DNA of 64,000 nucleotides from Gloeopeniophorella convolvens (GCA_022496205.1 WTXD01000010.1:372001-436000), one strand, 5' to 3'; counted from the first letter of the stretch, positions 1-13,319 are shown. Numbers and translations: made by a program. The notes: generated from the letters alone by a model not told the origin.

Positions 1-190
1 TTAACTCTGGTTTGTACGATTATCTGATTGAGCATGACACACTAGCTGATTTCCCATTAAAGGACGTTATTGCGTGACAAGAATATCTACGCCGCACCTT
101 TCAGCCTCAACTCCGACCGCTTCATAGGTTTGGAGAAAGTGCCGGTCGAGAAGGATCCCCTCGAGATCGTCTTTGGGGTCGGGCGAAGGT
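1..190 (+). pseudogene. cytochrome P450 heme-region relic
   Basis: From about base 70 the frame reads RDKNIYAAPFSLNSDRF and then DPLEIVFGVGRR. This matches the segment of a fungal P450 that runs from the PERF-like loop (here SDRF) into the heme-binding FGxGRR motif. The cysteine half of the heme signature is absent; after FGVGRR a GTTAGT donor-like sequence appears and coding similarity ends. No start codon or oxygen-binding helix is visible, though the gene may continue left of the window. This fragment differs from the later minus-strand P450 fragments (VFGVGRR rather than FGFGRRACPG), so it comes from another P450 subfamily. Confidence 0.5.
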
Positions 191-309
191 TAGTCCAGAC
201 TCCACCAGTTATCGGTCTGAACGTGCCACCTCCAGAGTCTCAGGTCACTGCACTTACGATGGCAAGCATGTGCCGCACTACGGGGCCGTAATTAATGTTT
301 TACTCTCGG

Positions 310-1475
310 CGTGACTTCCGCCGAATGCCCATTAAGGTTACCCTGTCGCAGACGCTGCTACATAGCATAACATAGCCGGGGCCCAGCCTTTCCCAGCGTC
401 GACTTCTGCCAAAGCCAGCAATCAAACATGTGCTAGTACGCGCAGTCGGAGGGCCACTTCTCCGAGGACAGCCCAGAGGGCTGGCATAGCTGTACATGAG
501 TAGATCGTGTATCATGCGCCGCAAGTCGGACTCGCACCGCACGATTATGGTGCGTCTGCCCGACTATATCTGGGGTATCGTCACCGTTGCGTGTGCTCTC
601 GTGCACCCCCGTCCCCGCCGTTGGACCGGATCTCCTTGCTGCATAGGTGAACAACATCTATGTTGATTGCGAACATGAATCCGATTCGCTCTGTGCTGTA
701 CTGTACAACTAAGATGCCTATCTCATATTCACCACACATCCACATCTACAGCCTGCGCCCGCCTATCGCAACCGTATCCCACAGCATCCGGACCAACTCG
801 CTTCACGGCGCGCCCCCGAGCAGCCACCGTACATCCTCGATCGCCTCTACGGACGCATTTCTGCCGCCACCGGTGATGCGCAGGCGTCGCACGAAGTGCA
901 GCAGCGCGCCGAGCGCGAAGAGCACGACGTACAGGAGGAGCGGCCGCGTACGGACGGAGCGCGGCGTGCGGCACGGCGAGCACGCCGCAGGCCTCAGGCA
1001 GCGCAGTCCGCGTGATCGCCGCTGCTGCAGCGGCAGGACGCGCACGCGGAGGCGTGCGGCGCGGTGGGGGAGGCGCGGTGCGCGAGGTCGCAATGGACGA
1101 TGCGGCGGGCGTGAACGGCGCGAGGCCCACAGCGGGGCGGCGCTTCGCGTTTGACCACGGGTTGGCCGGAGCGGCGGTGTGTGTCGAGTCGCTCGACGAG
1201 GAGGAGCTCGAGACCGCACTGGGCGAGGCGGGGCGCGACGGTGTCGGCGTCGCGGACGACGTCGAGACTTAGGGCGGCACGGATTCAAGCGTAGGCTTGG
1301 GTGAGAGTGTAGCTGTGGCTGCCAATGCCGCGTCATGCTAGGTGCGCACATGGAAGCGAGCGACTCGATGGAGTGCTAGAGGACAATAAGCCAGTACACA
1401 TCCCAAGTAAAGCAGCGACGCCACACGCGCCGCGCGGTTCGCAGGCGGTAGCTCCGTTTCATACTATAGGGCCTG
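310..1475 (-). pseudogene. copy A: relic of tail-anchored protein gene (3' half)
   Basis: This is one of four minus-strand copies of the gene best preserved at 25889-27373. It keeps the 3' flank (310-720), the hydrophobic segment (LLLYVVLFALGALLHFVRR, about 870-930) followed by a basic tail, and the proline/alanine-rich middle. The remains of the splice acceptor before the middle exon lie near 1378. Frames shift repeatedly and the 5' half is missing. The many overlapping arginine-rich reading frames here are by-products of high GC content. Confidence 0.5.
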
Positions 1476-2053
1476 CGACTGTCATTATTGGGGTAGAATT
1501 GCAACCCCTTGATGTTGGTGAAGGGCCCAAGTGCTGGACAGAGGGATGGTGGTGATCGAAAGCATTGATAAACGAACGCACTCGATGTTGGGCCATCATC
1601 CTCGTCATCATATGCATCCAGTTTATACTCGGAGAGATCTCCGTTTCGTTTTGGGGGAGTAGCCCCCTTTTCGCGTCTTTGTTCATGGGTTCATCATCCC
1701 CGGCGCTCGCTGAGCAAAGGTGAGTCGTGCAGGTATGACGAACGAAAGCTACGCACTCAACCCATGCAGATTCGTCATCCTCCTCACCCTTGGTATCATC
1801 CATCTCCTCATCGTCGTCTCTCTGGTCCATAGCCAGTGCCGCGGCGTTTGCGCACACGTTCCAATTCTGTGCGCGCATCTTCTAGCTTTAAATTTGCGAT
1901 GGCTTTTATTCGCTCAATGTCTGCACCGTTGAGCGACTGCTTTGATGGGTGCCGCGCAGCTACACCTCGTTTTACCCTGTACAAGGATGAGAGGTGGAAT
2001 AAGAAGAGACTGTGAGGCACGCGCCAAGCAATACTTGAGATCAGATCGCCCAT
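1459..2053 (-). other. possible fragment of an acidic coiled-coil protein
   Basis: On the minus strand one frame gives LNGADIERIKAIANLKLEDARTELERV, a heptad-like charged helix. An overlapping frame continues with an aspartate/glutamate-rich stretch (DDDEEMDDTKGEEDDE). Joining them needs a frame change near 1850. No family is recognised and no start or splice structure is convincing. It may be a broken gene or chance coding-like sequence. Confidence 0.2.
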
Positions 2054-2059
2054 TTTTAT

Positions 2060-3530
2060 GTCGGTGTTGGTCTCTGAGGTACTGAGACCTTCGTGTAGGC
2101 CTCACGATACTGTACATTGTCCACAGAGGAATGAGCCTGCCGCCGAGGCCGCTGGGAGGAGATTGCCTTGCTTGCAAGGTGCTTTCACGGTCATAATTGT
2201 TACGGCTTATAGCTCTCCAATCATATGCATTCTTTTGTTCTCACGCCGGACCGCTCCCGCCAGCTTCCGCCGCTCCAGGCTTCTCCAGCCTCCTCTCCAG
2301 GCCGCTGCCAGTGCGTGTCATTGAACTCGCTCCTCTCCGTGCTCGCTCCCGCTCGGCATCCGTATGCAATTGTGCAGCCTTTCAGCCTGTGAGTTACTGG
2401 ATCGATATCAGGCCCAAACCAATCTTCGATCCCATCCGATGAAGCATTGTTGTGTCCCAAACTGCGTCTCTTGTGCATCTCTATTCGAGTCTCAGTGCGT
2501 TCGTGCTCACCTGCCGATCACCTCAGGCACTTCCTGCATATATCGGGAGTGTTCCAGTGCATCGCGGACATCACATAGTAGGAATTTACGGCCCGTGATG
2601 TTGCCCTGCCTTCTCACTCCTACTACAATACTCTCACCACCAGAGCATCGCCATCTTGCCAGGTCCTCGCCAGTCCGGTGATGGCTCCTATCTTTAACGC
2701 AAGGCCTCCGCTCTGTGCGTAAACCCGGATAACGTAACCCCGACGCAATTCTGCACCGCACGACACCGTCACCACGAGCAATGAAAGCCGCTACGCTGCT
2801 GCCACCATGAACCTCACGCACCAACGCAGAAGTGACCAAATGACGGGGTGCGTCAACGCACGCTATGCCCAATGCAGCTATGCTCAAGCAAGTGTAGTTC
2901 CAAGGACCAGACCGAGAGTGGCGAGCCCGTCCTATTGTCGTATCTGATGCTCCTGCCACCCCGCCGTCTCGCGCATGACGCTTCCGTAGTGAATGAGGCT
3001 TCAATGCTCATCTCGCCACGCTGCCGTGCTCATCAGAGCATGGAAGTATTCCCACAGACGAGGGTGGCAGCCCTGTCCTCATACCACCTTCACCGTCATA
3101 CTTTCGTGCATGCAGCGCCTCCTTCAAGTCACCCCCCGCTCTTCGTCAGATGCTGAGTTTGTTATTCGAGAATGAGGTTATGCAGGTGCGTGATCACACT
3201 GCAGTGGAACCGAGAGCAATGGAAAGAGGGAATGAAACACGAAACTGCTGGGTCGATGTGCAATACTGTACTGTACATCTTTATCACCGAGGCAGGCCAA
3301 AACATACTCTCCAGATCACGATTGCAGGCTGTATGTACGATGACTGAAAACAGAAACTTACGGCTTGTGCTGAGTACTACATACGCACATGAAAGCATTC
3401 TTGAAAAATAAACATCTCACGACGCCGAGGCAAGCAAAGGCACATGCCGCCGCAGGCGGCCCTTCTCGAGTCCGAGTCGTGGCTTGTAGTAGTACATTGC
3501 ACTAGACCGCTTGTGTCAACATGAAGCTAG
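2060..3530. other. no supported gene
   Basis: Both strands were read. Only short frames without recognisable motifs or a splice pattern were found. No long repeat matching the rest of the window was noticed. Confidence 0.5.
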
Positions 3531-3570
3531 TGGGTGTCACGAGGTGTCACGCGACGCGCGTTTGCGAGGC

Positions 3571-3865
3571 ACTGGGCCGATGCCAACCTCTTTGTTGGGA
3601 AAGAGCGTGGAAATAGTCAGAAAAAGAGGATAACTATATCCACACTCTTGTATTTCAAATATGTGTGAAAATAATTCAACTCTACTCAGAGTTTTCTCGG
3701 TGTTCGGCTCAAAAGTTAAACTATTCACGCAGATTACCCTGAAATTCAGGGAAGAAGTTAAACTTTATTTAGGTTACTTTACGCCGTAAGAGCCTGGATA
3801 TAGTTATCCTCTTTTCTCACCATTTCCACGCTCTTTCCCGACAAAGAGTTTGGCATCGGCCCAGT
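3571..3865. mobile_element. 295-bp inverted-repeat element (MITE-like)
   Basis: The left arm, 3571-3649, begins ACTGGGCCGATGCCAA. The right arm, 3788-3865, is its reverse complement with only a few mismatches and small gaps. The arms are about 78 bases each and flank about 138 bases of AT-rich sequence in an otherwise GC-rich region; the spacer includes a near-palindrome around CCTGAAATTCAGG. The element has no coding capacity. Long terminal inverted repeats around a short AT-rich core suit a non-autonomous DNA transposon, but no clear target-site duplication is visible. It lies 150 bases upstream of the NTPase-nuclease gene, so it could instead be part of that promoter or form a transcribed hairpin. 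Confidence 0.6.
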
Positions 3866-4015
3866 GTAGGGTCGCGCCCGGCGCAATCGGCCCGCCACAC
3901 TGGACGCCAGTGTCACGAATTGTTGCCACAACCTGAAATGTCGCCACAACCTGGAAAACGCTTATATTGCGCGTCCGCTCAAATGGACGGGACAACACAT
4001 TGACCCCGTCACACC

Positions 4016-7000
4016 ATGTCAAAACGCCCCGCATCCAGGTCCCCTCCTCTCGCGCCCAACTTTCCTTTTTCACAGGACTCAGCCTCCTTTCCATCCATCG
4101 CAACCGCAGGGTTGGGAGACCCATTCATCGACGGACCTGGAAGCTCCACTCAGCTAATCAGTATGGGCCCTCAGGCCAAGAAACAGAAAGTCGACAGCGC
4201 TGACGACACGGGCACAGCCCCTCACGAGCCTCCTCTTTTCAAACCGGATGGTACATTCGCGCCCGAAGGCATCCTCCACCGCCTTGACGAGAAGGAGGTC
4301 GGGAGGTTCAACATCAAATTGACCCTCGACGTGGGGATGGCTGAGAGCGATGCCGATTTGGAGGATGAATTGCTCTCTTTTCGCACAAGGGTGAGGTCGA
4401 TGATCAAGGCTATCCCCAAGCTAAGCCCAAATGTGATCGGAGAAGACGATTTTGAAGACAGGCTATCCAAGCCTGAACAGAGGCAAGCTTTTCTCAGGCC
4501 ATTGAGGGATATGGCAGAGAAGAAGGACTTCCGGGAGTTAGTGCTTAACGGTGGGTTCGTTGCTCGGACGTTGAATGACAGGCTGTGACAAAGTTCCGCG
4601 CCAGATCTGTTCTTCAAAGAGCCGCTGAATAAGTTCAACCCGAATCGTGAGTGTCATCTGTTCCGCAGATCACATCCCCGATCGTGGCTGTCACAATCTT
4701 TCAATCTGTCTAGCTAAAGTGGTTATTGTCGACGAATCACCTGAACAAGATCAGCATGACGGTATGTCCATGTAGGTGTTCCGCCCCGCACATAGTTAAC
4801 AGCCTCGCAGCAACTACACGCTCTTGGGTGACCGATTTCGTGGACAGTGAAATGGCCACGAAGGCGCTGGAGGATCACATCCGCCGGATTCCGAACCAGG
4901 TGACGAAGAGATATGGCCCCTTCTGTCCCATCATCCAGTCGTCAGGGATGGGCAAGTCTCGTCTACTCGACGAATTCGCCAAGAACCATTTCTCAATCCC
5001 TATCAACTTGCGCGGCCCCAACTCTAAGGGTATGACAGTGCTCGTTTCGCGCCTGGTAGTGTCTCATCGCATCCCGTAGGATTCCCGCCGCCGGACGCCA
5101 ATGTCCGTGATTACCTGACCTGTATTGACGAAGACAATCCGGAGTATTCGAAGGTGTCGGGCGTTCGGATGTATGCATTCCTCGGTGCCCTACTCTCTCA
5201 TGCAACGACCGTGGTCGAGTCATTTGGCGACCGAGACCGGATGGAGCGAATCGCACTGTTCAGAGAGTACATGGCGAAAGGGCACAGCATGAAGAACGTT
5301 GGGGGGCGTAGGAAACTTTTCTACGATGAGGTTCTGAAGGAAGCTGCAAAGGTACGGTCAGCTATTTTCGCTAGCGCGCAACTTCTCATGCAAGCCATCG
5401 CAGTTTCAAAAAGAAGCCCCGCTTGCAGGTAAGGGCTCTCCAAGCAAGCAGGAAGTTCCCGGGGACAAGACCCGTTTGTTCGAAGCAGCACTGGCTCTCA
5501 GACAAGCGCTCTATTCCCCGATAATAATAGACGAAGGGACGGAGCTCCCCGCGATCCCGGACATCATCATCACATTCGACGAAGCGCACGAGCTTACGAA
5601 GAAGTTCGGCGCCGGATCATCCCTGTCGAATTTCACTCAGCTTCGACGGGCTCTCCGCATGCTTCACGAAGGCTCTGCCTACGCATTCTTCCTTTCCACC
5701 GATTCCAAGATCTCTGAGTTCGCTCCCACTCAACACAGCGACAGCTCCAATCGGGTCTTGGACGGTGACCTATTTTTAGACAGGCCTTTCAGCGCACTTG
5801 GCTTTGACCAGCTTATGACATCGCGCAAGATCGGTGCCGCGTTCAAGACTATCGAAGATGTCACGTCGATGGAATGCATCGCGCACATGGGGCGGCCTCT
5901 GTGAGCTGCTCTTCACGAGCGTCCTCGATCCACACTGACATCAATGCAGGTGGGGTTCACGATACGACCATGGCAGCGAGGAAGTCAAAGATCAGCTCCT
6001 CCGTTTCGCCCAGAATAAACTGATCTGTGGGGGCGTCCTTCGGAGCAAAGATGACCTCACCGAGGCCCAGATGTTCGCGCTAGTATCGCAGCGCCTGCCC
6101 CTGGACATCAACAGTGCGCGCTACATGACGTATTGGCCAGCCGAGATCGAGGAGAAGGCGCACAAGCAAGTGGAGAGTCATATGCGTATCTGCCTGGAGG
6201 TATCGCAAGGCCACGAATATATGCTCAGCTTCTCGGCGTCAGAGCCGCTCCTCTCGGAGGCGGCCTCTGTGCTCATGCGAGCTGATGACCTCGAATTCGA
6301 CCTCCCTCTTCTGCAGACGGTTCTGAGCGGCTATTGCATCAGTCAGGGAGATCGCGGCGAGCTGGTGGTCGCGGCATTCTTCACGTGGGCTCGCGACAAA
6401 GTGGCCGCTACGAAGCATGGAAGCGCACCTTTGCGAGGAGGTTGCTCACCAATCTTCTCTGTGCGGGAGCTACTTTCCAAGCTCTTCGTCTCGTCTATGG
6501 ACCACCATGAACCACCTGTGGCCCGCCAAGAGGACGTCACGAAGACGTATAAAGACATGTTCGGGTCCGATGGACAGACGTTCATGCATTTCAATCACTT
6601 CATCAAAGCTCTCGAGAACGACGTCGTCCAGCAACAGTATCTCCTCTATTACCTCTCACGCGGCGCGGGTGCGTTTGGAGCAAGATGTCAGCCGGGCGTC
6701 GACCTAGTGATCCCTTACCTCTACAAGAGCGGCGAGCTCGAGACCAAGAATCTTGGATACATCCTTGTCCAGGTGAAGCTTTACAGCAACAAGACTTCGC
6801 CTTCTGCGGAGCTATTCCGCAACATGGACCCATTCCACATCAAGCTGTTCGATTCAAAAGACCCGGATGCGGGCGCTGTGCCCATCATCCGGATCGTGTT
6901 CTCGCTGGGTGGTGACGAGGCAAGTTTCCAACAGATGTCGTACGCCGAGCCACAAGAGGCTGCGCACAGCAAATATTTCGTTAACGGTCATCCACGCTTT

Positions 7001-7363
7001 ACATCGTTCGACTACTGGTGTTCGGGCATCTCCGGGGAGACGCTGGGACCGGCCGCCGAGTCTTCCGCGCAGTGGGTGGCGCTCGCGCGGACGGCGTGCG
7101 ATCGGGCCATTTTCTCCGAGACTGCCTCGGCGGAGTCTATGCAACGCAAGACGTATCCGTGCGGCTCGACCGTATTGACGCATTGGCGGGAATGGGTCCA
7201 CAATCCTCCTTCTCCGCCTGAACCCGAGGAAAAGGACAGCAATAGTGGCGCAAAGCGGGAGAACGGCGGCGGAAAGAGAGGGACTGGCAACGGAAAGAAA
7301 GGAACTGGCAACGCAAAGAAAGGGAATCCTAGTGCACGAAAAGGCAAACAACGCGCCACTTGA
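4016..7363 (+). CDS. Crinkler-like P-loop NTPase fused to a restriction-nuclease-like domain (one in-frame TGA)
   Basis: Six exons: 4016-4646, 4714-4761, 4811-5029, 5080-5351, 5404-5900, 5950-7363, giving 1026 codons if the TGA at 4586-4588 is read through. The N-terminus is low-complexity with a basic patch (AKKQKV) that could direct nuclear import. A Walker A-like loop (SSGMGKSR, exon 3), a Walker B (IIITFDEAHEL) and a sensor-like FFLSTDSKI (exon 5) define the NTPase. The C-terminal module has HFNHFIKA, then GVDLVIPYLY and ILVQVKLYSN, which fit the D...(E/Q)xK core of PD-(D/E)XK nucleases. The protein ends in a lysine-rich repeat (KKGTGNAKKG). This order matches the fungal relatives of Crinkler effectors, an NTPase plus a nuclease-like domain, which are numerous in agaricomycetes. 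The TGA sits between DRL and QSSAPDLFF, both family-like, in an otherwise clean frame, so it looks like a TGG-to-TGA nonsense change or a base error. The nuclease role is inferred. Confidence 0.8.
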
Positions 7364-7734
7364 ACGCGCATTCGCCAGATGGTGCTTGGGGAGAGTTGCG
7401 GTGACTGGGAGGCCAGGAACGACGCAATCATGTGCGTAGATCCCCGCGGCTATCAATCCTGTAAGACTGTTGTTCCGTACTCGTATCATGGTTTGGTCCA
7501 GTTGTTCTATCACGTTGTAGCGCGTAGATAAGGTGTATAATATGTACAGTGAATACAAGAGCAACAAACATGTCCACCAATGCAAACTGTGCCGCGGCGT
7601 ACTTTGAAGTTCGTGCAGTCCAAGTTCTCATCGGTATTCTAGGCCATGTGGTGGACTGAATCGCTGCGCAGCGGCGACACGATGGCCATGCGCAGTCTAC
7701 CACGACCGGACCGCGCGCGCACTGGCAGCGCGCG

Positions 7735-8085
7735 TGGCTAAGCCGTCGCGGCGAGGCCCGCAGGGGGGCGGCGCTTCGCATTCGGCCGCGGGTTGGCCGG
7801 GCCGGCGGTGTGTGTCGAGTGGCTCGCGAGGGCGTGGACGTCGCGTCGGTTGTTGTGGGAGGCGCGGACAACGTCGAGGCTTGGGGCTGGGCGAGCGCAG
7901 GTGTGGGCTTGGCTGAGGGTGCGGCTGCGGCTGCCAACGGTGCCGCATCGTGATGCGCGCGCGCAAGGCGGCGAGCGACTCGACGAAGTCGGCACACTGC
8001 ACAAGGCGGGCAGCGGCGCCACATGCAACGCGCGGCTCGCGGGCAACAGCTCCGTGTCATACACCACCCCGCCGTTGGTGCCCCT
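7735..8085 (-). pseudogene. copy B: short relic of tail-anchored protein gene
   Basis: This minus-strand segment matches the proline/alanine-rich middle of the gene at 25889-27373 (the stretch after the LVESLAALRA-like helix, here FVESLAALRAR). The membrane segment, the 3' end and the whole 5' half are gone. It starts about 370 bases after the NTPase-nuclease gene. It is too short and frame-broken to encode a product. Confidence 0.45.
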
Positions 8086-8431
8086 AAATTACAACCTCAT
8101 CTCATCTCCTGTCTCTGCCAATAATCCTCATGTGTACCTCTCGCTTATACAACCACGAAGGAGGTTATGATTCAACACAAACTGACGAGTACAAATTTGG
8201 TACAGATGATCACAATGACGGAGAGTACAGAATCAAGTTGTCAAAGTCCGAAGAACAAGGGGCTACCGTAACAAGACTAATCGAATGCTTGCATCGGCGG
8301 GCTGGACGTCAACAAAGGCCGTCAGTGTGTGAAGGAGAGAAGAAGAAATGAAATAGGCGAACCTAAGCAGTAAGTCAACCAGCCTCCGAGAAATGTTTCT
8401 GGATTTCGGCGTGGAATTTTCGGGGCAGCCC
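8086..8431. other. no supported gene
   Basis: Only short frames without motifs are present. This is the 3' flank of the minus-strand protease that ends at 8432. Confidence 0.5.
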
Positions 8432-10016
8432 CTAGGAGGACGGACCCGAGGTGGGGTAGGCCTCGGCGAAGAGCTTGTTACTGCGGATGACCTTCAGGAC
8501 GAAGCTGATGGGCGTGGCGTAGGTCACGTCAAATGAATCTGTGGCGCCACCACCGCTAGTGAGGAGACCGCCAATGCGTCCGGCACCATCGACGACGGCG
8601 GAGCCAGAGTCACCCTTCGCAGAGAAGGCGCAGGATTTGTTGTCAAAGGGTAGGATAGCCCATTCCTTGGAAACCCTGGAATCGTTGAATGTAGGAGAAG
8701 ACGTTGTTGGCGCGGCCGACAGTCAGGCCGCTAGTCCTGCCACGCTTGAGGACCATGATGCAGGGGTCGTTGTTCTGGTCGTACGAGGTCGGCCTGCGCA
8801 TTTCCTCGTCCGTGATAGTACCCCGGAGACTTAGGAGGCGGTCGCCAGGGTATTCGAAGTTGTGGGTGTTCCTAGGGTTTGGATACATCATGGCAGTGAG
8901 GACCTCGCCCGGGTATTTGGTGCCGAGGTCGATGACGTTACCCTGAAAGCTGCCTGGATCGATCTTGGAGGCGTCGATCTCGATGACGGCCACGTCTTGA
9001 GTATACTGCTCGGTGCCGGCACCCACGACGATGGGAGGGGAGAAGATAACGTGTCCCAAGACACGGCTATGCTCGGTAGACCAGTTCGTCGAGAGTTCAT
9101 AGTGGAAGGCGTTGAGGTCCATCACGCGCTCCGCCGCCCCATCCAACAGTCTCTGGGCATCCTCACGCTCCTTCTTTGCCGCCTTGTCGTCCCTTCCCGC
9201 CACCTTCTCGATGCGCCTCTTCTGAATCTTGATGACGACCCCCTGTGTATCGATGTTGGCCTTAATGGAGACGAGGTGCTGCTTGAATGATGCATCGCTG
9301 AGGACGATGACGTCATGGAGGCGCTGGCTGTCTGATGTGCGCTCGAAAAGGTTGTTCCCATTGTTCGGGGGGAAGACGACGTGGCGAGCGGTGACTAGGA
9401 GAAGCCTCTTGCCGTCACCGCCTTCACTGATGAAGAGGCCTCCTGTGCCCTCAGCCCAGGGCGTGGACTGGAAACAGATGGGAATACCGAGGGTGGCGGT
9501 GAGAGGCTCCCGAACGTCTACCGTTGGGTCGGTAGTGAAGGTGGGCTTGAGGAGACGGGGACCGGCTGAGGGAAAGACTTCCGACTCGCGGATCTCGACG
9601 TCGACGTCTTTGATGCCGTACTCTAGCAGAAGTCCCTTACACTGGAGCGCCGCATCGATGCCGACTTCGTAGGGGAGGGATTTGGGCATCACTCCGATCC
9701 AGAGAATGACACCTCCGGAGGGCTCGTCGAAGTGGGCAATACGGACGACATCGGTGCTGGTCCAGGCCACCTCCTTCGCATCCAGGATGGCGTGTACCTT
9801 GAGGGCCAGGTCGTCCTCCCAGGCCTTGTTGATCTCGTGCTCCCCCACGACTCTGAGCTCCTTGCGCTCGGGGTACGCCTCCAGGCCGGTGGGCGCCTTC
9901 CACGGAGTGGAGCCGGTGCGAGCGATCAAGACCGGTCTGGAGGGCAGGCCAGCATAGTAAAGCTTGGCCTCCTCATCAGAAACACGGGGAAGGGGGGAAG
10001 GAGTGGTCTGCGCCAT
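8432..10016 (-). pseudogene. trypsin-like serine protease domain protein, single-base frameshift
   Basis: Intronless. The first frame runs from ATG at 10016 to about 8670 and shows a PA-clan catalytic histidine (VTARHVV), an aspartate context (DVAVIEID) and a long charged insertion (KAAKKEREDAQ) between them. The frame then shifts by one base at a TTT run near 8672 (QGFQ against the expected SKEW). The other frame continues EWAILPFDNK...KGDSGSAVVD, the catalytic serine, and stops at 8432. One extra base explains the break (1585 bases, about 527 residues if corrected). No signal peptide is seen, so an intracellular role is likely. Similar uncharacterised S1-like proteins occur in basidiomycetes. 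It may be a recent pseudogene or a base error. Confidence 0.75.
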
Positions 10017-11665
10017 GGAGTGATCTTCCGTGGCAAGGCAAGCACCGAGAGTAAGGCTGCATGTGTCGGTGGTGGAAGAAGAGGCGACGGTCTCGTATTT
10101 GCTTGCACAGTCGGTGCTCGCCTTGTAACAGTGACCCTAGCAGGGAAAGAGAAAAGCTTGAGCCGGATGTCGACGCAGCTGCGACAAGGGACATACCTAG
10201 CAGAGAAACGCTGTGGGTTTGGGACGCGGCTGCACTCCCTATGGGCTATAACCTCCCCATTCCAGGGCCACAGGGGTCCCACGCAAGGCATCGCCCCTCA
10301 GCAGCCATGAAACAGCCGCAAGCAAGCCATGGCAGGCCATGGCCCGCACCGAACGTCCCTGGAATGCAGAACCTTGGTCAGCTGACCGATCGCAGAGGGT
10401 GCACTGCTCGTATGAGTACTGTACCTGCAAGCGGCTGCAACCTCGGGGCCTCGACGACCGCGCCGATTAGGTAGACTTGTGTATGGGACGCTGGGACGGC
10501 CGAGAATAGCAGAAGGAGGCCAGTCCCGATGTAAGTAGCAGAGTGGAAGAGTCTGCGTGCGCCGTACGCCCTTGCCGGTCGGAGTCTGCGCTGTCTCCGA
10601 AATCCCGAATTGGGCCTCCGGGCGTCTCCGAACAGCTCAACTACTCACTGATCCACGCCCAGCTGCTACCCATTCATACACCCCTGCTAGTCTCAGCAAT
10701 GCACTGCCATTTGACTGCACGTCTTACAGCACTGGAAGCTCATTCCCCAAGCTCAATACGCAGCTACAACAGGGACGGCGGCTGTCCCCTGAGCTTCTCA
10801 CGACAGTTGAAATAGGCATGCCCCCTCGCACACCGACGACCTCACACTTCTCAGACGACGATCCGTCTCACCCAGAGGGCTATAGGGCTTGGTCGTAGAA
10901 TGAGCTCAGAAGAGGGGAGCCGGGGAGGCCCAGCGCGCTGCTATCGGAGGCATGGGCTCGTCCTTGAGGAGCTCCAATTGGCCTTGCTTGAGGCTACGGC
11001 GCACGTAGGTTTATACCCGCTGCGATTTGGCATTTTGGAGTCTGCACTGACAGACCTACCAGGTTTCCACTTTCGTAGATGCTCTTAGAGCGCTCGGGCT
11101 TGCATGCATGCGTCGAGAAGAACGTTCGCCAGCAATGCAAATTGTCGTCCCCGAGCGCGCGGCTCCAGTCTCAGGCGCAACGAACGTGAACGGACGTCCT
11201 TCGAATTCTATTTTCTCAACGCCAACATTCGGGGCAGTGATAGTGTTGCATCATGGCCGGTCAGCGGACCCGCCCGCCTGCGGAGCCGGGGGCTACACCT
11301 CGGTCACCACACCCCTACGACGGCACTCCGCGCCAGCACCCGACGGCCCTCGTCGCACTACGTCCGTTCGCCTTACGACAGCGACTTCGTGCGCCCGCAC
11401 GCAGAAGGCAGTTATTCTGGGACACGCGGCGCAGCTGACTTGCTCTCTGGCGCGCCCGGGGGTGGCGCGACGCGCGCCAGTGCGGGGCTGCTGTAATGCC
11501 AGCGCACCGCGGATGTTGATGTGCTGTTCTTGCCAGTTCTCGCCCAGGTCACGATGCGATGCTCGAATGCGCTCCGGCGCCGCGCGGCCCGCACCGTTGA
11601 TGCACCGTCTTCAGCTTCGTTCGCTGGCCGGACCACCTCACCTCCTCAGTGGAGCGTGGCCTCCG
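10017..11665. other. intergenic, no supported gene
   Basis: Short frames on both strands lack motifs or consistent splice sites. The right end is the promoter of the xylanase gene. Confidence 0.5.
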
Positions 11666-11668
11666 CGG

Positions 11669-11677
11669 TATATAAAG
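11669..11677 (+). promoter_or_regulatory. TATA box of xylanase gene
   Basis: TATATAAAG lies 46 bases before the xylanase ATG at 11723, a usual spacing for strongly expressed fungal secreted-enzyme genes. Confidence 0.6.
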
Positions 11678-11722
11678 GACGCAGCGATGCCCGCGGGAAC
11701 GGCACTTAGCATAGGTACGATC

Positions 11723-13100
<1,378 letters not shown>

Positions 13101-13319
13101 GTTGCCGGCGGCGAGACCCCATGCATGGGGGCGTGTACGATTTCACAACGCGTTGCTTCGGAACATTCGTCTAGTCAGTACAGCGTCTCCTTTCATCAAT
13201 ACAGCCAACTCCATGCACTGATGTGTACCGCGCATCGCCTCTTGAGGCAACAGCCATGGTGTGTCACGTGACCATATGTACTCTTCACAAAACGCGGACT
13301 GAGGCAACAACTTGGCTGC

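Noticed and set aside
803..1351. Arginine-rich 182-codon minus-strand frame
   Set aside because: It is an out-of-frame reading of the GC-rich relic copy A.
6854..7585. 243-codon minus-strand frame opposite the end of the NTPase-nuclease gene
   Set aside because: It is antisense to a well-supported exon, shows no motifs, and its base composition follows the sense codons.
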